Assembly: GCA_018433885.1 (NCBI GenBank)
Contig: JAHDQK010000003.1
Span: 1 to 64,000 of the forward strand
DNA: 64,000 nucleotides
Direction of reading: 5' to 3'
Source: Candidatus Cloacimonadota bacterium
Lineage (GTDB): Bacteria; Cloacimonadota; Cloacimonadia; Cloacimonadales; Cloacimonadaceae
Shown: in pieces, positions 60,407-64,000 of the stretch
Position numbering within the stretch: the stretch's first letter is position 1
Layout of the letters: each line of letters opens with the position of its first letter
The notes under the pieces: model-generated
What the model saw: only the letters and a program-made list of their open reading frames with translations
Databases searched by the model: none
What the model was told of the DNA's origin: nothing
Translations under genes and position numbers: made by a program

Positions 60407-61174
60407 ATGCCGTTCTTTTTAGTAATCATCGCAGCCTTGGTCGTGGCAGCCATCCTGATCTGGATGAAAGAATCCAAGACCCCATATGCCCTTTTGGGAG
60501 TAGCCTTCATCGTGGGAATCACCATCTTCAGCGTGTTTTTCTGGCAAAGCAGAAAAGCTGAAACCAGCCTGCGAGTAGTGGGATATTCCAGCAAGATTTT
60601 CGAAAGCGACCTCGTGAAATGGAACGTATCGTTGCAAAAAAGCGTGGGCGAAAACGAACTCAGCAGCGGATATAAAACGATGAATGCAGACGTGAAGGCG
60701 TTTCGGGATTACCTTGTGAGCCAAGGCTTTAAGGAAGACGATATTAGCGTGCAACCCGTCACCAGCTTCCCCCGCTACGACAATTATGGCAACATGAGCG
60801 GATACAATCTGAGCCAGGAAATCTTCCTGCTTTCCGAAAACCTGGATAAAGTTCAAGAACTCTCCTTGAACCCGGATTTTATCGCTGATCGCGGGATGGT
60901 GCTGCAAAACAGCCGCCTGGAATATCTCTATACCAAATTGCCGGATTTGAAGAAAGAACTGCTCGCCGCCGCCACCGAAGACGCCCTTGCGCGTGCCAAA
61001 GAGATCTCGGGATCCGCAAATTCCAAGCTGGGTAAAATGCGTGAAGCCCGCGCCGGAGTGTTCCAGATCACCGAACCATTCTCCACAGAAGTATCGGATT
61101 ATGGTATATACAACACCGGAACCCGGAAAAAAAGCATCAGCGTAACCCTTACAGCCTATTTTTATCTGCGGTAG
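60407..61174 (+). CDS. SIMPL-domain (DUF541) membrane protein
   Basis: The product has 255 residues. Two N-terminal helices (about 3-19 and 26-47) are followed by a SIMPL domain (about 54-255) with VVGYSSKIFESDLVKWNVSL, FKEDDISVQPVTSFPRYDN and AKEISGSANSKLGKMREA. SIMPL proteins are periplasmic or membrane-facing, of unsettled role in stress tolerance. AAGGAGCATAGAAA precedes the ATG. It is last in the envelope cluster. Confidence 0.88.
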   Translation: MPFFLVIIAALVVAAILIWMKESKTPYALLGVAFIVGITIFSVFFWQSRKAETSLRVVGYSSKIFESDLVKWNVSLQKSVGENELSSGYKTMNADVKAFRDYLVSQGFKEDDISVQPVTSFPRYDNYGNMSGYNLSQEIFLLSENLDKVQELSLNPDFIADRGMVLQNSRLEYLYTKLPDLKKELLAAATEDALARAKEISGSANSKLGKMREARAGVFQITEPFSTEVSDYGIYNTGTRKKSISVTLTAYFYLR

Positions 61175-61198
61175 AAGCCTGAACACCCACCCTCTTTG

Positions 61199-61291
61199 CC
61201 CCAAGTAATCGCGGGGGAGCGTCCCAGCTACTTCGAAGCAGTTCCCGCTGCATCGACACGGTGGCGCGATTGCTTCGCTGAAAGGGGATGA
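61199..61291 (+). repeat. REP-like palindromic repeat, copy D
   Basis: Arms AATCGCG (61207-61213) and CGCGATT (61265-61271) are perfect complements, with inner GCAG/CTGC. The tail GATTGCTTCGCTGAAAGGGGAT matches copy A. It lies 52 bases upstream of a transposase relic. Confidence 0.75.
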
Positions 61292-61317
61292 AAAGGCTAA
61301 AGGGCGAGCTACTTAAG

Positions 61318-61583
61318 CCATCCCAATGTCCAACCAGGAATTGTAGGGTCACTGGGGGCTTTCATCGAGGGGTTTAATCAATCGGTGACCATCAAAGCTC
61401 GTGAAGCATGGTTTCAAGGCATCTTCTGGCAAAAACGCTACTATAACTACATAGTACGCAATGAAAAAGATTTGGGAAGAATTCGTGAATACATTCTCAC
61501 GAATCCAAAACGTTGGGGTTTGGGAACAAAATCCACTTAAAGCGCCTAAAGGTGCACAACCCATCCCAATGTCCAACCAGGAA
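61318..61583. repeat. 23-bp exact direct repeats flanking the transposase relic
   Basis: A 23-base sequence beginning CCATCCCAATG occurs at 61318-61340 and again at 61561-61583, in direct orientation, 243 bases apart. The relic lies between them. It could be a target-site or element-end duplication, or the result of recombination. Confidence 0.7.
61343..61540 (+). pseudogene. Truncated REP-associated tyrosine transposase (RAYT, IS200-like)
   Basis: An open frame of 65 codons ends at TAA 61538-61540 and lacks a start codon. It encodes the C-terminal part of a RAYT: VGSLGAFIEGFNQSV, then GIFWQKRYYNYIVRNEKDLG, then RIREYILTNPKRW. In the family this segment carries the Tyr-containing 'WQRNYYEHIIRNE' helix and the 'RIREYI..NP..W' end. 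The N-terminal domain with the HUH motif is missing. It sits between two 23-bp direct repeats and beside palindromic repeat D. RAYTs mobilise REP palindromes in other bacteria. Between copy D and the porin terminator nothing else is seen. Confidence 0.82.
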
Positions 61584-61586
61584 CTG

Positions 61587-61616
61587 AAAAAAAGGCTGCC
61601 CCGCAAAGGGCAGCCG
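61587..61616 (-). terminator. Rho-independent terminator of the porin gene
   Basis: On the minus strand, GGCTGCCC-TTTGCG-GGGCAGCC is a perfect 8-bp stem followed by seven T, 24 bases after the porin stop. Confidence 0.92.
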
Positions 61617-61639
61617 CCTATGTAACACACAGACTGTGT

Positions 61640-62980
61640 TTAGAATTTGTAGGTAAGACCGATGTTTCCGGAGATGGAGTTGGAATTGAATTTTCCGGGC
61701 ATATTATTGCCAGAATATTCAGCATCCAAAATCTCACGTTCGCTGAACATCACCCATTGGGCATTGAGATCCAGCACCAATCTGCCAAACTCTCTGCCCC
61801 AACCGAGGTTGCTGCTGAATTTATCGCTTACATCGGAGAGGGTGGGAAGCTGAGTGGCTTCCGGGATCGGGGTCTGATCGTAGAAAAACCCCATGCGATA
61901 TTTGCTTGCACCCAGAGCATACTCTGCACCAAGCCCTATCCGGTGGGTATTTTCCCAATCGAACACGATCACGCTTTCTGTAGTTCCCAACACATTGGCA
62001 GGCTCCTTCATGGTTACTACTACTTCATCCAGACGATCCCACATGGTATAGGCATAGTCCAAAGTAAGGGTCAGGTTGGGGATTCTGGTAGAGGCAAAAC
62101 CGATGCCGAATTCTGCCGGAAGCTTCAAAGTGGCGTCGATATCAGATTTTCCACCCAACACATCCGGAGCTACCGGGTTTCCCAAAGAATCTACTGACGC
62201 TGGTTTCCAGAGTCTTACGGTAGCGTCGCCTTCCATATCTATGGAAGAAGGCAGCTTGCCGGAGAGCCCGATGGACATACACCAGGTGGGTTTGAACATA
62301 ATGCCCATATTGGCGCCAAAACCCATTCCGCTGCCGGAAAGTTCAGAGCTGATAGGCAGATACATATAGCTTGCACCCAAAGCCGGATTGTACTTCAGTT
62401 GTCCGAGTTCCATCGTTCCATACATCGCGCTCAAACCTGCTCCCACCGAGAGATTCGGTAAAAGCTGATAGGCAACTGTGGGGTGGACATCAACCACGGC
62501 AATGCTACTCAGCATCTCTTCTTCAGGGAAGCCTGCGGCATACACAAACGGAGTTCCGGGAAGTTCATAGGCATCCCAGGTGGTGCCCAAACCATAAGGC
62601 ACATAAACGCCCAAACCGTATTTCAGGCGGGAGTTTTTGGTCATGGTGAGAAAGGCATTGGGGAACATACGCAGGCTTTTTTCGGCCTCATATTCCTTGG
62701 CGCTGTATCCGGGATTTGTGGTAACGGCAGTGCCGGAAGGATCCCATTTGGCAGACGGCATAATGAAAGTACCACCCAAAGAGACGGAATTTTCATTCAT
62801 AAAGCCCAAGCCGGCAGGGTTCCAATACATGGCACTGGCGTCGTCGCTCAAACCACGGAAAGCACCGCCCATGGAGGTGGCACGGGAGCCCACTCCGGTG
62901 AGGGCAAAACCACCGGCAAAAAGTTGCCCGGCGATAAGCGCCATACACATCAGAATCGTGATGTTGCGAATTTGCTTCAT
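61640..62980 (-). CDS. FadL/OmpP1/TodX-family outer-membrane transporter
   Basis: The product has 446 residues. The signal peptide ends GQLFAG. The FadL-type N-terminus GFALTGVGSRATSMGGAFRG and SDDASAMYWNPAGL is clear. Barrel strands follow to the terminal SGNIGLTYKF with C-terminal Phe. The family moves hydrophobic molecules such as long-chain fatty acids or aromatics across the outer membrane. The gene stands alone with its own promoter and terminator, which suggests high, independent expression. AAGGAGAATAGCT precedes the ATG. Confidence 0.92.
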   Translation of the reverse strand: MKQIRNITILMCMALIAGQLFAGGFALTGVGSRATSMGGAFRGLSDDASAMYWNPAGLGFMNENSVSLGGTFIMPSAKWDPSGTAVTTNPGYSAKEYEAEKSLRMFPNAFLTMTKNSRLKYGLGVYVPYGLGTTWDAYELPGTPFVYAAGFPEEEMLSSIAVVDVHPTVAYQLLPNLSVGAGLSAMYGTMELGQLKYNPALGASYMYLPISSELSGSGMGFGANMGIMFKPTWCMSIGLSGKLPSSIDMEGDATVRLWKPASVDSLGNPVAPDVLGGKSDIDATLKLPAEFGIGFASTRIPNLTLTLDYAYTMWDRLDEVVVTMKEPANVLGTTESVIVFDWENTHRIGLGAEYALGASKYRMGFFYDQTPIPEATQLPTLSDVSDKFSSNLGWGREFGRLVLDLNAQWVMFSEREILDAEYSGNNMPGKFNSNSISGNIGLTYKF

Positions 62981-63034
62981 AGCTATTCTCCTTATAATTG
63001 CCGATATCCTCGGCAGTTCGAACTATGTAGTTGA

Positions 63035-63063
63035 ACGATATTCAAAGCGCCCAATCCCGTCAA
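63035..63063 (-). promoter_or_regulatory. Promoter of the FadL-type porin gene
   Basis: On the minus strand, TTGACG (63063-63058) and TATCGT (63040-63035) are separated by 17 bases, about 55 bases upstream of the ATG. 63064-63185 shows nothing else. Confidence 0.55.
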
Positions 63064-63200
63064 GATAAATCTTCGGAAATTTATCAACAAGCCCCAGATC
63101 AACGCGGGATATTCCGCAAATAATACCTTGACGCGTACGCAAATTCCAGATTCGCTATCCCCAACGAAGAATCATTATCCACAATGGGAGGATAAATCTG

Positions 63201-63400
63201 ATGAACGACCTTCAATACCGTCTAATTAAATTCTTTGGTTCGATTTTGATCGGCTTGGAATCTTCAACTTGATCCTGAAATTTATCGAAACCGACGCAGC
63301 CATCGTCAACGGCTTCAAGATTGCCGGGGTGGTGGGGATAGCGCTTGCGCTGTGCTTTTTTGTATATCTTGCCGTGTTGTGGTTTAAAGCCAAGAAATAG
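63201..63400 (+). pseudogene. Small membrane protein gene, possibly frameshifted
   Basis: GGGAGGATAAATCTG precedes an ATG at 63201 (MNDLQYRLIKFFGSIL), but this frame stops after 23 codons. Another frame continues to a TAG at 63398-63400 and encodes FNLILKFIETDAAIVNGF, then a clear transmembrane helix GVVGIALALCFFVYLAVLWF and a KAKK tail. Together they would make a roughly 65-residue single-pass protein split by a frameshift. Either it is a decayed gene or the second part starts on a non-ATG codon. Family not recognised. Confidence 0.35.
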
Positions 63401-63589
63401 CCGGAGGTAGATGGCACGCCGCAATCTTTGCCTGCTTCCGAAACGGTTCTGTGGCGCGAAATCCGCTTGAATTGGGGCATATAATCAAAAAAGAAATTGA
63501 CAAAATAAAAGTGCTTGCAATCAATGGCGATATATGGAATTTATTATCCTATATGAACTTATCCCCCCAAATACGACATGGAGGTATAT
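63401..63589. other. Upstream region of hppA
   Basis: No gene is supported. A TTGACA lies at 63497-63502 with ATCAAT 17 bases further, a possible weak promoter for hppA. A frame at 63451-63672 overlaps the pyrophosphatase start in another frame and is taken as spurious. Confidence 0.3.
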
Positions 63590-64000
63590 ATGCCGCAGCT
63601 GCCGCCAATATGGTATTTAGCGCCTTTAGGAGCTATTTCTGCGCTTTGCTTTGCCTATTTCTTTTACCGTAAAGTCCGGGCGCAAAACCCCGGAAACGAT
63701 CGCATGCAGGAGATTGCAGGCCATGTGCGCGAGGGCGCATACGCCTATTTGCTCCAACAATACAAAGGTGTGGGCATCTTTTTTGCCGTCGCCCTGGCGA
63801 TCTTCCTCTTTTTGGCATACGGATTGAGGGTTCTGGACCCCATGATCCCCTGGGGCTTCCTCAGCGGTGGATTGATGAGCGGTCTGGCTGGCTTTATCGG
63901 CATGAATACCGCCACCATGGCTTCCAGCCGGACGGCGCAGGCGTGTTCCGAGAGCTTGAATAAAGGGCTAAAGGTGGCGTATCGCGCTGGCGGTGTGATG
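63590..64000 (+). CDS. hppA: Membrane-bound proton/sodium-pumping pyrophosphatase (N-terminal part)
   Basis: The ATG at 63590 (MPQLPPIWYLAPLGAISALC) follows GGAGGTATAT. 137 codons are visible before the right edge. The family start is recognisable: a first transmembrane helix, then MQEIAGHVREGAYAYLLQQY, a second helix, GFIGMNTATMASSRTAQAC and SLNKGLKVAYRAGGVM. HppA hydrolyses PPi to pump H+ or Na+, which saves energy in anaerobes. The K+-dependence and ion-selectivity residues lie beyond the window, so the subtype cannot be assigned. Confidence 0.93.
   Translation, partial: MPQLPPIWYLAPLGAISALCFAYFFYRKVRAQNPGNDRMQEIAGHVREGAYAYLLQQYKGVGIFFAVALAIFLFLAYGLRVLDPMIPWGFLSGGLMSGLAGFIGMNTATMASSRTAQACSESLNKGLKVAYRAGGVM

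Noticed and set aside
63451-63672. 73-codon frame overlapping the hppA start
   Set aside because: It overlaps hppA in another frame, and the pyrophosphatase start with its GGAGG site is far better supported.
1-64000. CRISPR arrays, prophage genes, rRNA genes, complete insertion sequences
   Set aside because: No regularly spaced direct repeats, phage structural genes, rRNA segments or intact transposase were seen.

Overview
The window reads as a chromosomal segment of a diderm, anaerobic, fermentative bacterium of the FCB group, most likely Cloacimonadota (WWE1). This placement is inferred, not searched. It rests on three secreted proteins with a Por/type IX-like C-terminal sorting domain (PNPFNP motif), Kdo/LPS export genes, a DUF4837-like lipoprotein, a multi-cluster [FeFe] hydrogenase, a membrane pyrophosphatase, a long hibernation factor, and HPr kinase with HPr and enzyme I but no EII genes in view. 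Coding density is high and many neighbours overlap by ATGA or a few bases. There is no prophage, complete insertion sequence or CRISPR array.

Layout. 1-9.2 kb: a leftward operon (lone receiver, secreted beta-propeller protein, very large secreted multidomain protein cut by the left edge) diverges from a rightward pair, a TPR histidine-kinase-like protein and a sigma-54 activator. The kinase has lost key ATP-binding residues and the activator has Glu at the phosphoacceptor site. 9.3-24.5 kb: leftward genes comEA-like, thioesterase, thioredoxin/TlpA-like, pgi, ptsI, ptsH, hprK, hpf, lpdA, rpoN, lptB, lptA-like, lptC, kdsC, kdsA, metK. This resembles the proteobacterial kdsC-lptCAB-rpoN-hpf-PTS locus. 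metK has a structured leader with two mutually exclusive hairpins. 25 kb: tRNA-Lys with its terminator, then a secreted metallophosphatase with a sorting domain.

28.4-37.1 kb: a rightward operon from a good sigma-70 promoter: xseB, ispA, dut, nadA, a methyltransferase, an FtsX-like protein, pgsA, two lipoproteins, an orphan ABC ATPase and a thermonuclease. 37.5-42.9 kb: leftward dCMP deaminase, ECF S-component, secreted protein, two ATPases, EcfT, M23 peptidase and thiamine pyrophosphokinase, which suggests uptake of thiamine or a precursor. 43.0-44.3 kb: a divergent EPSP synthase. 44.2-50.2 kb: leftward corA, queD, engB, mnmG, kdsB and a 5'-nucleotidase. 50.5-52.8 kb: an isc operon (Rrf2 regulator, cysteine desulfurase, IscU fused to a DUF59-like domain) diverging from the [FeFe] hydrogenase and a radical SAM gene. 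55.6-61.2 kb: envelope genes (lipoprotein, beta-barrel, VWA, SIMPL). 61.6-63.0 kb: a FadL/OmpP1-type porin. The right edge cuts hppA.

Between the operons lies a family of about 95-bp palindromic repeats (four copies seen) whose stem arms differ in sequence but stay complementary. One copy sits beside a broken REP-associated tyrosine transposase (RAYT). A second, GC-hairpin repeat family is also present. The repeats with the RAYT relic, the phosphorylation-decoupled regulatory pair with its sensor-like secreted propeller, and the metK leader are the most unusual signals.
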